Of a stretch of 31,101 nt of DNA, positions 15,487-24,900 are shown in pieces (the first letter of the stretch is position 1; every line of letters starts with the position of its first letter). Where the stretch lies: positions 1-31,101 of IMG/VR virus record IMGVR_UViG_3300018057_000031; one strand, given 5' to 3'. This DNA is from a virus. Position numbers and translations under genes: made by a program. A model generated the notes under the pieces. The model ran no database searches. It was given only the letters and a program-made list of their open reading frames with translations, and was not told where the DNA came from.

Positions 15487-17538
15487 ATGAACAAAATCTT
15501 ATTCTGTCTGATTGGGTTACTACTGTCCCTTGCAGCGAACGGTCAAAGCACGAATTATTGGACCAACTGGAATAGAGCCACCAGCGTCTCCCAATATGAT
15601 TACGTGGCCGGGATTCACAATCTCGGCCTAAGTTCGGCGCAAGACTATCTTTGGTCTCTCAGCCTGTTTCTGGGGCAGGGCCAACCCGGCAACGGCTCCG
15701 GTCTGACGAACATCCATACGCTTATGGGGCCATTCTGGGTATTGCCGCCGCCTGCGCTCTATGGCGTTTCCGGCAAAACCATCGGCATCAACACGAACCG
15801 GGGTCCGGCGATTGACGATTGGCTTGGTTTCATGCGTATTATGGGGGACACAAACGGCTTGGCGTTTTACACTTACGACGGCGGTTTCTATGGCGCCGGA
15901 TTTGACACCCTGGGTGTGTTCTCTACCGTGCCCCGCTCGGGGGGCATCGGTTTCGAGACTGCGGACAACTGGGGCAACGGCGAATACTCACTCCAAGAGA
16001 CAGCCCCGCCCTACTATGGCGCACAGAAGGGCGCAGGTTGTTCCATGTTTTCTACGATGTATGGCGGCAGCGGTGCCGCACTATCTGGACTACCCCCGCA
16101 CGGCCCGGAGATTTGGAAGAACTGTCCATCCCCGCTAAGTTATTTTGAGATTTTGTGGGACTTCGGAGACTACAACAATTCGACCATGGCGGACCTTTTC
16201 AGCTTCATTACCCTTTCCGACAACTCTGGTCTGACGGCTGCATTGCAGAGGCACGGCGTTACCCCGGTTCTTCACTACGATGTTTGCTGGCAGGCTCCCT
16301 GGCGAAATCTTGACGGCACTCTGGCCTGGAACACAAACAACGTGCCGCTGACTGTTGTGGGCACGCCTGGCATGAACTACGTGTCCCAAATTTGCCACGA
16401 TCACGGGATGCAACTTCACCTGAGCCAGTATTACTGGGCGGTGCCAACGAACGGAGATGTGGTTTGCGAATTAAACGGCCAGCACGTCATGCCGGCAAAC
16501 AAAAGCCTCGGCAATGCGGGGGCCGTAACGACCCCAAACACAATCGCTAAAGACGTGGCCACACTCTATTCTTGGGGTGTTGACGGCGTACGCGTCTCAG
16601 ACATCGCTGGGCAAACGGGAGCAGGGCACATGCAACAAACGTGCCGCCAGTGGGCAGATGCTATCCTCTACCCGGACGGAAATCCTCAGAATCAAAACGA
16701 GTTGACCCTGACAAAAGGGCCAATGTTCATCGAACAAATTTTTGGCAGTCCGCGCCCGCTATATTTCGCAGATTCCGTGCCGTTCGAGTGCAACGCCATC
16801 GTCTTTGACCAAATGTTGCCAATCTCTCCAATGGGCAACGATTTGCTCACAATTACGAACGCGATGATTCTTACCCGTTATGCCTGGACGAATTTCGCTT
16901 GGACTAGTGGCAAAGGACACTGGAATTGCCCTTTCAACCTGTTCGACCCTGAGCATTATGGCACCCACCTAACGCAACCATGCTGGCAGTTTGCGCTTAG
17001 TGCCATGGCTCTGTGGCATGGGAATATACAAATCACCACGAACTGGTTTTCCGGGACGCACACTTACCACTTAAGCGACTACACAAACGACAGCTTCATG
17101 TCGATTTACTGGGATAAGGCCGGCAGGCCCGCGTGGCGAGCAAGCGACAACGGCTCCAACTCGGTATGGGTAAAATCGATCTCTGGCGGCAAGTACGCCG
17201 CGCTCCTGGTCAATGAAGGCAACTCGACAACCAATATCACCTTGGACTGGTCCATGCTCAATCCAACGAACACATGGATGCCGATTGAGAAGGTTCCCGA
17301 GTTCACGGCTGGCAGCAATTACACTTTCTCGGTGTCCGATGTGTGGGGTGGCACGAACATTGGTCCCCGTTCAAGCAGCTACACCGTGGGCCTGGCGAGT
17401 GGCGCTTTTGACTTCGTGCTACTCTCGCCAGTGCCGACCGCGTTTTTCACCGGCACTCTTACGGTCATCACAAACGGTACAGATACAGCCACGCTGCACT
17501 TCACCAATGGACTGTTGAACAGCATCACCGCCCCATGA
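15487..17538 (+). CDS. Secreted GH27-like (clan GH-D) glycoside hydrolase (683 aa)
   Basis: ATG 15487 gives a clear signal peptide (MNKILFCLIGLLLSLAANGQS); the frame is open further upstream, but only as shadow of the HNH gene. A GNGSGLTNI motif is at residues 68-76. The catalytic barrel shows GH27-type landmarks: YDVCWQAPWRNLDGTL (D265, compare DDCW), GMNYVSQICHDHGMQLHLSQYY, WGVDGVRVSD (candidate nucleophile D372), IVFDQ (candidate acid/base D441), GHWNCP at 477-482 (compare GGWNDPD) and CWQFALSAMALWHGNIQITTN. A beta-sandwich C-domain follows, ending TLHFTNGLLNSITAP. It is probably an alpha-galactosidase-like or related retaining hydrolase acting outside the cell or on capsule. The C481 substitution of the usual Asp is odd; activity is not certain. 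Confidence 0.75.
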   Translation: MNKILFCLIGLLLSLAANGQSTNYWTNWNRATSVSQYDYVAGIHNLGLSSAQDYLWSLSLFLGQGQPGNGSGLTNIHTLMGPFWVLPPPALYGVSGKTIGINTNRGPAIDDWLGFMRIMGDTNGLAFYTYDGGFYGAGFDTLGVFSTVPRSGGIGFETADNWGNGEYSLQETAPPYYGAQKGAGCSMFSTMYGGSGAALSGLPPHGPEIWKNCPSPLSYFEILWDFGDYNNSTMADLFSFITLSDNSGLTAALQRHGVTPVLHYDVCWQAPWRNLDGTLAWNTNNVPLTVVGTPGMNYVSQICHDHGMQLHLSQYYWAVPTNGDVVCELNGQHVMPANKSLGNAGAVTTPNTIAKDVATLYSWGVDGVRVSDIAGQTGAGHMQQTCRQWADAILYPDGNPQNQNELTLTKGPMFIEQIFGSPRPLYFADSVPFECNAIVFDQMLPISPMGNDLLTITNAMILTRYAWTNFAWTSGKGHWNCPFNLFDPEHYGTHLTQPCWQFALSAMALWHGNIQITTNWFSGTHTYHLSDYTNDSFMSIYWDKAGRPAWRASDNGSNSVWVKSISGGKYAALLVNEGNSTTNITLDWSMLNPTNTWMPIEKVPEFTAGSNYTFSVSDVWGGTNIGPRSSSYTVGLASGAFDFVLLSPVPTAFFTGTLTVITNGTDTATLHFTNGLLNSITAP

Positions 17539-17705
17539 GCGCGTGCCCCGGAGTTTCCTGTCCTTGCGATGACCCGATCTTTATGGTCACAGACCTGCCG
17601 CCGCCAGCCCCGCCACCGCCCCAACCTGCCGGGCCGGAAGGAACGGTTGTCGGCGTCGGGGGCGAGGTCATTGGCCAGGGCGGGCCTGTTGTTGGAGTAA
17701 ATTGA
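17535..17705 (+). CDS. Small glycine-rich tail-associated protein (56 aa)
   Basis: ATG 17535 overlaps the hydrolase stop by 4 bases, and the gene ends one base before the next gene's ATG. It has an N-terminal Cys-rich stretch (MSACPGVSCPCDDP), a proline run (LPPPAPPPPQP), and a glycine/valine tail containing TVVGVGGEVIGQGGP. The tail closely matches the C-terminus of the nozzle-like protein (AIVGVGGAILETGG), and 16 bases are identical at the DNA level (TTGTCGGCGTCGGGGG). It is probably a structural add-on to the tail tip. No known family. Confidence 0.65.
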   Translation: MSACPGVSCPCDDPIFMVTDLPPPAPPPPQPAGPEGTVVGVGGEVIGQGGPVVGVN

Positions 17706-17706
17706 T

Positions 17707-18630
17707 ATGAGCACACCAGTAATTTTCAGTTTAGGAACAGTCCCGGCGGGATTTTGCGCCACAGGCTCAACGGCAGAGGCGCAGTGGCAATCTGTGTTCA
17801 CCATGCTGCTCCAAATTCTATCCGGCAGCGTCTCGGCGGCATCCAACATCGTTGTCAGCCAAACCACGCCTCAACCCGCCGATCAAGGCAAACTCTGGGT
17901 CAAATTGAATGCCTACGGAATGCCAATTGGGATTTTCTTTTTCGGGGACGGCCAGTGGATATGGCCAAACCCCCGCCCTTCCGGTGGTGGAGAGAGGATG
18001 ATTTGGGATGGCACTGAAACGGCCCTTTGGGAGTATGATGGCGGGGAAGTTCCCGGAGTTGACCCGTCCGTAACTCCGCCAACGCCGACCACAGGCGCAA
18101 TGTGGCAGGTGGACACGGTTTGGCAGTTCACCACGCCGATTGGGGCCGGCACAAACGCAAAGAGCTACAACGGGGAAGCCGCTACAGTGCTCAGCCAGGG
18201 CCAGACTGGAGGCGAGGAAAAACACGTCCTAACTATGGACGAGATTCTTCACCAGCACGCTATGGGGAATGTCTGTGTTGATGGCGCTGCAAATCCCGCG
18301 TTTGGATTTGACCAAATGGTTGTTGAAACCCGCCCCGCTGTCCCGCTCACACCGAATGTTCCCGGCTTTGTCGCCGCCGCTTGGGGTCGCATGGCCGCAA
18401 CGCCAGGGGCCTTTGGCGGCGGCGGCACCGTTACAGATGCGGCATCGGCAAGTCTTATTGGCCCACCCGTTGGCGCGGTGACTGACCTTGCCATTGCCGC
18501 CGATGAGAACCACCCAAACACCATCACGAACGTGACACCGCCTGAGCCAACGGCGCACAATAATCTCCCGCCTTACCGCGTCGTGTACTTTGCAAAGCGC
18601 ACGACACGCCAATTCTACCGTGGGAACTAG
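17707..18630 (+). CDS. Tail fibre with collar-type C-terminus (307 aa)
   Basis: It has a weak GGAG about ten bases upstream. The N-terminal half has two 'GKLWVKL..YG.P.G.F' / 'GERMIWDGTETALWEYDGG' segments, typical of phage fibre linkers. The second half (residues about 168-307) has the tail-collar signature: EEKHVLTMDEILHQH ... and at the end HNNLPPYRVVYFAKRTTRQFYRGN, as in fibres where HTH and HNN residues hold metal ions. It should form a trimeric receptor-binding tip or collar. The second, normally 'HTH', box is degenerate (LHQHAMGN). Confidence 0.7.
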   Translation: MSTPVIFSLGTVPAGFCATGSTAEAQWQSVFTMLLQILSGSVSAASNIVVSQTTPQPADQGKLWVKLNAYGMPIGIFFFGDGQWIWPNPRPSGGGERMIWDGTETALWEYDGGEVPGVDPSVTPPTPTTGAMWQVDTVWQFTTPIGAGTNAKSYNGEAATVLSQGQTGGEEKHVLTMDEILHQHAMGNVCVDGAANPAFGFDQMVVETRPAVPLTPNVPGFVAAAWGRMAATPGAFGGGGTVTDAASASLIGPPVGAVTDLAIAADENHPNTITNVTPPEPTAHNNLPPYRVVYFAKRTTRQFYRGN

Positions 18631-18633
18631 CCT

Positions 18634-19677
18634 ATGCCCCTCCGCTCCACACTCGCCGACGCCCTGAGTCCAAACTGCCGTATCACGGCATCGCTTGGCT
18701 ATGGGCCTAATGACCCTCGGGTTATCTCCTGGATCAACGCCGCGTCGGGCAGGCTTTTCGCTGCTGGAAATTGGATCGGGACCACCGAAAAGGCAACGAT
18801 CCAAGTCACGAGCCAGTTGCTCACACTGCCGTCGGAATTCGCGACAGCAGAGCAGATCGCGCTCAACCATCACCCGCTCGACTTGAGAAACCAGTGGTTT
18901 GAGTACTCGCCTGATGGTTGGGGTGTCATTGACGACCCCGCTCCGGGCATGATGCGATTCAGTACTTCCGGCGCCTTGCGCCGCAATAGCGCCTGCACGT
19001 TTCTGGACATCCCTCGCGCCACTCCAATGAAGGTCAACTTCCGCTGCGACGTTCTCGCCGATGTCGGGGTCAAGGTTGTCTTGCTTGGGTTTGACAACGC
19101 CACGCCACCGAATTGGGTGAGGACTGAAACCGCTCTCGGCAGTGGCGTCTGGCAGGATGGTGAAGTGGTTTCGTTGACTCAAAGCCCCGGCACGACTTCT
19201 GCAACGACCTTCTCGCGCCTTACTGGGATTCAGTTCCCAGCCGGGCGAAGCGGCCAGTCGTGGCTCTCGACCTCTGACGGCACGTTGATTGGCCATTATC
19301 AGCATTGGGAGACCTACCCGAGTTATGCCCGGTATCTGCTGCCGTTTATCCCGACTCCGAGCGCGCAGGTGGACATCCTGGGCAAGCGCAACTTCCGGCC
19401 CGTGTCCAAGCCGACCGACTGGTTGCCGATTCCCAACCTGGAAGCCCTGCGCTTGGGTTGCATGGCCGTGAAGCGAGAAGAGGAAAACGACTTCAAAAGC
19501 GCCGCCGTGTTTATGAACGGCGTGCGCGATCTAAAGACCGGCCACATCATTCAGGATGGCGCCCTCACGATTCTGGACAAGGAATTGCAGCATTTCACGG
19601 GCTCTGGGGAGATTGCGGCGTTCAGGACATTCGGGGCCGTTGGTCCGGCAGGAGAACCCATTGAGGCGTTGCTGTGA
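18634..19677 (+). CDS. Head-tail adaptor / tail-tube-A-like protein (347 aa)
   Basis: The start ATG 18634 is three bases after the previous stop. PNDPRVISWINAASGRLFAAGNWIGTTEKATI resembles a family of podovirus structural proteins with 'P-R-V-x-x-W-I-N-E-A-x-x-R-L', a helix characteristic of gp11/adaptor-type tail tubes. It continues with QLLTLPSEFATAEQIAL and a beta-rich middle. The C-terminus has a hydrophobic/charged helix (NLEALRLGCMAVKREEENDFKSAAVFMNG) like head-tail connector proteins. It probably sits between portal and nozzle. Evidence is pattern and synteny only. Confidence 0.5.
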   Translation: MPLRSTLADALSPNCRITASLGYGPNDPRVISWINAASGRLFAAGNWIGTTEKATIQVTSQLLTLPSEFATAEQIALNHHPLDLRNQWFEYSPDGWGVIDDPAPGMMRFSTSGALRRNSACTFLDIPRATPMKVNFRCDVLADVGVKVVLLGFDNATPPNWVRTETALGSGVWQDGEVVSLTQSPGTTSATTFSRLTGIQFPAGRSGQSWLSTSDGTLIGHYQHWETYPSYARYLLPFIPTPSAQVDILGKRNFRPVSKPTDWLPIPNLEALRLGCMAVKREEENDFKSAAVFMNGVRDLKTGHIIQDGALTILDKELQHFTGSGEIAAFRTFGAVGPAGEPIEALL

Positions 19678-19698
19678 ACGATTAACGAAATTCGATTT

Positions 19699-20451
19699 AT
19701 GATGCCTGGATTATTTGGCGCTGCCGGATCGGCTGTTGGGGCCGGCCTCGGCTTTCTTGGTGGTTTGCTTGCCGGCAAACCGACACTACCCCCATTTGAG
19801 GGCATCAACCTCAACACGGAACAGCAAAAAGCCATCGGCGCCAATCTGGCCGCCCTGCCCGGACTCGAAATGCTTGGCGGCGATGTCAACGAGTTCAATA
19901 TCGCGCAGACCAAGAAAATGCTGGAAGCCGCCGCGCCGGGGTGGGGAGCGATGCAGACCAAGATTGGCGGTGACATTACCTCTGAGCTTTCGGGTGAACT
20001 ACCAAAAGACGTGCAAGAGGCGATCCAAAGGAACGCCGCCGCCCGCTCGTTGGGAATGGGAGTTGAAGGCAGCGGCATGGCCCGTGATCTTGTCGCCCGA
20101 GACTTTGGGTTCACTGAACTGAATCTGATCGACAAGGGAATCACATCGGCAGAAAGTTGGGCTAGAACATCGGCGGCTCTTTTCCAACCCGGCCAATTCA
20201 ACTTCTCTTCGATGTTCGTCACGCCCGGTATGGAGTTTGCTGCCGCCGAGAAAGAGAGAAACGCCAAACTTTCATACGACCTCGGCAAGAGCATGATTGA
20301 CTGGGAAACCTCGCCTAGTTACTTGGGCGGGCAAGCACTTACCCAATTTGGCGCATCCCTCAGCGGAATGGGGATGGGCTTTATGCCCCGCGGTGGCGGC
20401 GGAGGAGGAGGCAGTGCTGGCCCTAAAGCCGAAGACTTGAAGGTTTTATGA
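19699..20451 (+). CDS. Internal virion protein-like, glycine/alanine rich (250 aa)
   Basis: The N-terminal hydrophobic glycine-rich segment (PGLFGAAGSAVGAGLGFLGGLLAG, residues 3-26) could insert in membrane. Then comes an amphipathic helical body and a glycine run (GGGGGGG) before the C-terminus. The size and position before two larger helix-rich genes parallel the small ejection protein of T7-like phages (gp14 role). It is coupled to the next gene by a 4-base overlap (ATGA at 20448). Confidence 0.45.
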   Translation: MMPGLFGAAGSAVGAGLGFLGGLLAGKPTLPPFEGINLNTEQQKAIGANLAALPGLEMLGGDVNEFNIAQTKKMLEAAAPGWGAMQTKIGGDITSELSGELPKDVQEAIQRNAAARSLGMGVEGSGMARDLVARDFGFTELNLIDKGITSAESWARTSAALFQPGQFNFSSMFVTPGMEFAAAEKERNAKLSYDLGKSMIDWETSPSYLGGQALTQFGASLSGMGMGFMPRGGGGGGGSAGPKAEDLKVL

Positions 20452-21926
20452 GCGATCCCATCGGTGAAGTTTTAATGCCATCATGGCAGAGGGCGCAGGA
20501 CAGCCGGTTCAGAGCGGCGGAACTTGGGCTTCGGGAGGCTGAACCCTACGTGTCGGCTTTTGCCAGAGCATACGACGCCGCTCAAGAACGCCAGACGCAG
20601 CAATACCAGTTGAAGACGCAGATCATGCAGAACCAGTTGGATTTGGGCAATGCGAATTTAAGCGCCGCTGTGGCCGCCGGGGAAGCTCAGAAAACACATA
20701 CGCAGAATTGGATGAATGAGGCTTCATCTGTGGGCGCTTTTGCAGCGAAGCCGTGGAAGCAGCAAGTTGCAGACCTCGAAGCCGGCAAGGCTCCAATCGT
20801 GAAAAGCCCCCAAGGTATTACGGCTCTTGAAACCATCACCCGACACGCCGAGGACATGCAGCAAAAAACGAAGCAGGCCGAACTTATAGGCAAGACCCGA
20901 GACGCGGCCATCTTACAGCGAGAAAACGCTGTCAAATTCGGCACTGAGTTTCAGAAGCGCAAAGGCCGTTGGGAAGATGCGTATGCCGAAGCGCCAGAAT
21001 CGGTGAAAACGGCTATTGACACCCTGGAGAATTACGGCAGAGACCCGGAACGCGACAACATGCTTACAGACGAGGCCCAACGGCTCATTGACCAGGACCG
21101 AGCGGCGAGAAAGGAACTGCCAGTGGGCCAGAGCAAGCCCGCCGCCGCGTCCGCCGCACTTACGCCGGAACAAAGAGAGGAGGTGGCGCAAATCCATTCT
21201 GAGATCCGCTTGATCGACCGTGAGATATTGAAAGAGACGGACGCCGAAAAGCGGCGAGAATTACGCATTGAGAGAGCAGGGTTACAGGCTCGCGCGAGAG
21301 AGGTCACCGGTGGGAAGGTTGAGACAACCGAGCAACCCCAAGTCGGTGTTGATGTGATCTCCCCGGCGTTGCGAGATGAGTTGAAAGAAAACCAGCGTGC
21401 CTATTCAGAGGCGTTGCTTGGAAACGACCCGAAGGCAATTGATGCCGCGCAAAAAAACTTGGCCCAATCTCACATGAAGGTCCGGCGAGCTGACGCGATC
21501 CAAAAAGGATTCACGGTTAATCTCAAGAAGGTAGATGGTGACAGGTTGCAGGAAATGACCACCTGGAAAGTCGGCCAGCCATTCTTTGATGAGGCAAGCA
21601 AAACCTGGCAGGTGGTGGATACTGCGATGCAGGCAAAATGGAAATCCTTACTCGGTACGAAAGCGCCGGAAGCCCGAACCATATCTCCGATTCCTGGGGT
21701 GGCTGAGTCGCTAAGCGCGCCCAAGACTTACGACCCTGTTGCGCAAGCTAAAGAGGTCGCTAAGGTCGCTCGAAAAAGGGCGCAGGATTTGCTTGAAACC
21801 TTGAAGTATGCAACAGCCCATCGTGGCACGATGTCGGCAGAAGAGTATGGGCATCAGTACGCCGAACTTCAAAAGATGCTGGGGGAAATGTCGGATGAGG
21901 ACCGCAAGGCCGTCATCAGTCAATAA
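20448..21926 (+). CDS. Helix-rich internal virion / ejection-type protein (492 aa)
   Basis: It overlaps the previous gene by 4 bases; GAAGG at 20435-20439 may serve as a ribosome binding site, spaced 8 bases before the ATG. The sequence is almost entirely charged alpha-helix or coiled coil (SRFRAAELGLREAEPYVSAF; QREEVAQIHSEIRLIDREIL; KKVDGDRLQEM) with no Cys and no membrane segment. Gln/Ala/Glu/Lys-rich composition and placement between a small Gly-rich and a giant protein fit the middle member of an ejectosome-type trio (T7 gp15 role). There is no sequence-level family match by eye. Confidence 0.45.
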   Translation: MSDPIGEVLMPSWQRAQDSRFRAAELGLREAEPYVSAFARAYDAAQERQTQQYQLKTQIMQNQLDLGNANLSAAVAAGEAQKTHTQNWMNEASSVGAFAAKPWKQQVADLEAGKAPIVKSPQGITALETITRHAEDMQQKTKQAELIGKTRDAAILQRENAVKFGTEFQKRKGRWEDAYAEAPESVKTAIDTLENYGRDPERDNMLTDEAQRLIDQDRAARKELPVGQSKPAAASAALTPEQREEVAQIHSEIRLIDREILKETDAEKRRELRIERAGLQARAREVTGGKVETTEQPQVGVDVISPALRDELKENQRAYSEALLGNDPKAIDAAQKNLAQSHMKVRRADAIQKGFTVNLKKVDGDRLQEMTTWKVGQPFFDEASKTWQVVDTAMQAKWKSLLGTKAPEARTISPIPGVAESLSAPKTYDPVAQAKEVAKVARKRAQDLLETLKYATAHRGTMSAEEYGHQYAELQKMLGEMSDEDRKAVISQ

Positions 21927-21938
21927 GACAAAAACGCC

Positions 21939-24900
21939 ATGCCAAGCACCTTCGATTTGTCTGATACAGTTAAATCTCCACCAAAACCGGACGAGACTGG
22001 AATCCAGACTTTCGACTTGAGTGATCTATCCCTGCGCCAAACGCCGGAGGAAACCGGATTCCTGGCCGAGTTCGGACGCGGGGTCGTCGAGCCGTTGCGG
22101 GCAATGATTAAAGCGCCAACCCTCGCCACATCAAGCGATGATGAATTTGGCACGGTTTTGGCAAAGGGATACGGAATCCGCAAGAATCGGGAAGCGCCGG
22201 GGATTGGTGGTAAAGCCGGCGGTATTCTCGGAGGACTCGTCGGTTCGTTCGGTCAGTTCGCTGGAGCGGAAACCGCCGGGACTTTCATTGCTTCTGAAAC
22301 CGGACCGGCTGCACCGCTTGTAGGACTTGGCGCGGCGGCGGCATCATTCGGAGCGACGGGGGCTTACGAATCATTTTTAGACGCCGGCATCAAGGCGCTG
22401 GATCAAGGCAGGCCACTGGACGAAGCTGTTAGAATCGGCAAGCAGGTTTCAAAATTCGGCGGTGCCGTAGGGGCGGCAACAGCAGTGGCGATCCCAGGAG
22501 TAACTGGCGCTGCGATAAAACAATCCCTTGCGATCAAGGGAGCGCAGGCAGCAGCAGACCGGGCACTGGCCGGGCTCGCTCCCAAAACAGCACAAGCCGT
22601 TGCCCAAGTTGCCGAGACTGCGGGATCAAGAACGCTCAAGATGGCCGCTGGCGGGGCCGCAGTCGGGGCTGGTGGCAGACTTTCAGAGAACGTCGCGGAG
22701 CAAGAGGCGGGACTGGATACCAGCACAACTGAGGGCATGGTTGAGAATGCGATCATCATGGCGGCGTTGCCCGTGCTTCTCAATGCCAGGGCGCTGTATC
22801 GGCAGGCAAGAGACTTGGAAGGCAGGGGCGATACACAGGGCGCTGCTCAAGCGCGACAACAGGCCGACCAGATCGCCAAGGCCACACTCCCGGCAACACA
22901 ACCCATTTCGCCCGCGCCCGTTGCGCAGGCGGCAGTTGAACCATCAACAACAGGAGAAAAATATGCCCAAACAGTACGAAGCGATCAAGCGGCACTTGAG
23001 GCAGCAAGGATACAGCCTCAAGGCGGCCAAGACGTCGGCGGCGAAAATATACAACGCCCAACACCCCGGCCACCCGATGAGGCCGCACCGAAAGAAAAAG
23101 TAACTCCCATTGCCGACTACCGGGCTGCCGTCCGGCTCAAGCCGACGCCGGAAAATCCCGAGGGCGAACTGCTCGTTGGAAACAAGGGCGACAAACACGA
23201 GGACATCACTCCCGGCATTGATAAAAATGCCATTGACCGCACGGCGTTCGTGGACATCAACAATCCAAAGGTGGAAATCAGTCGGCAACAGATGGCCGAG
23301 ATTCTCGAGGCTCAAGGCCAGCCTGCTGAAATCAAGCCGGCCACGGCGACGGCACCAGCAGAGGCGCACAGCGATGACTTGAATAAAGCGCAGGAGAAAG
23401 CCGCCGTTCCGCAGGGAACCCAGGCCGCCGCTCTTTCGCCAACAGAGCAACTTTACAAAGAAGCCGAAGAGACCAAAGCCAAAACGCAAAAGGAGTGGCC
23501 TCCCGTTTACGAGCAGATCGTAAAAGCGTCCCGGCTTTCACGTGCGGAACTTGATGCGCTGCACATCCCGCACCCGTCCGAAATTACACACCCGTCGGAA
23601 GTTGCGAGACTCTCGGATGACCTGGCAAGAAACTATCCGGGTGGTCGCTTCAATAAACTGTATGACAGGATTGCAGGCGAAGGAAAAACCGGGAAGTTTT
23701 TTTGGGGTGGAACCGCCGATCACCCTGAGATTGGTTTCGACCCCGACGTTCCAGGCGGAAGTCCTGATGCCGCCGCCGCCAGCGAGGCGTTCAACGCCGT
23801 CAATGCCATACGCAAAGTTTTTGGATACGATCCTCTGCCTGATGTTTTCGGTCTGGGCACCGCGCGGCCAGCCGTTGCAAAATCTGCAACCGTTGAACCC
23901 GCCGCCCCGCCACCCGCAGAGCCGACAGCGGGAAAGGCCCCGCATCCTGACATTAGGCTGTTTTCAGAATTGGTTGCCAATACTCGTGAGTTCAACCAGA
24001 AGCGAGTCAGTAAAGCGCGCAAGACTGAAATCATTGAGCGCCAGAAGGAACTCAGGAAAGAGCTTCTGAGAAAGGGCTATTCCTCAGATGACATCCACGG
24101 CGTTGAAATGGGAGAGCGAGAAATGCCCGCAGCGCCCGCCCCCCCCACTCCCGAGCCAAAGGCCGAGACAGAGAAGCCTGTCAATGAAATGTCTCTCGGA
24201 GAAGTGAACGAAGAGTTAGGGAAAATCAACGCGGAATTGAAGGACTTGGGTAAGGGTTTTGTGACTGGCGCAAATGCAGAGGCCATGCGTGCCCCGTTGC
24301 GCGAGAGACAGACGCGCCTTTTTGTTCGGAAGCAACTCTTGGAAAAACAAACGCCACCCGAGCCAGCGAAAGCAGGGGCGGGGGAAGGGGCCAGGATTGG
24401 AGCGATGCGCCAGCAGGTCGCCAACCTCGAAGCCGCCATCGAGAAAGACAAAGACAACCCGCGCCTGACCCAGTTGCAGGGCGAGCGAATCAAAAAGCGC
24501 GATTACTGGAAGGCCCGGATTGCAAAAGAGGAAGCTGCTCAAAAGCCCGCTCCCGCCGAACCCCAAGCGCCGGCTAAAGAAGGGGAGAAAACGGTCGCCG
24601 GGTTGACTCCGACCGAGAATGCGCGGCTCAAAGAACTATCAGCCAAAGTAGATGCCGGGACACAAAGCCCAAAAGAGGCCAAAGAATGGCAGGCGTTGGT
24701 TGCCAAAACCAAACCGCCGGAGGAATCGCCCCCGCAAATCTCCGCTGGGCCTGGCGCTCAAACTTCCGGCGAGAAACCGCCCGCCGCCATCGCGGAGTTG
24801 ACACGCCGGCTTCAAGCCACCGAATCAACAGGCGTTCAGGAGAGATTATCAGCGCGCCAAAAGATCGCGGATGCTTGGGCTGAGGGTAAGAGCGCCGCTG

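Noticed and set aside
18229-19305. A 358-codon minus-strand frame
   Set aside because: It is antisense to the collar fibre and adaptor-like genes, with no motif and an implausible Arg/Cys-rich composition.
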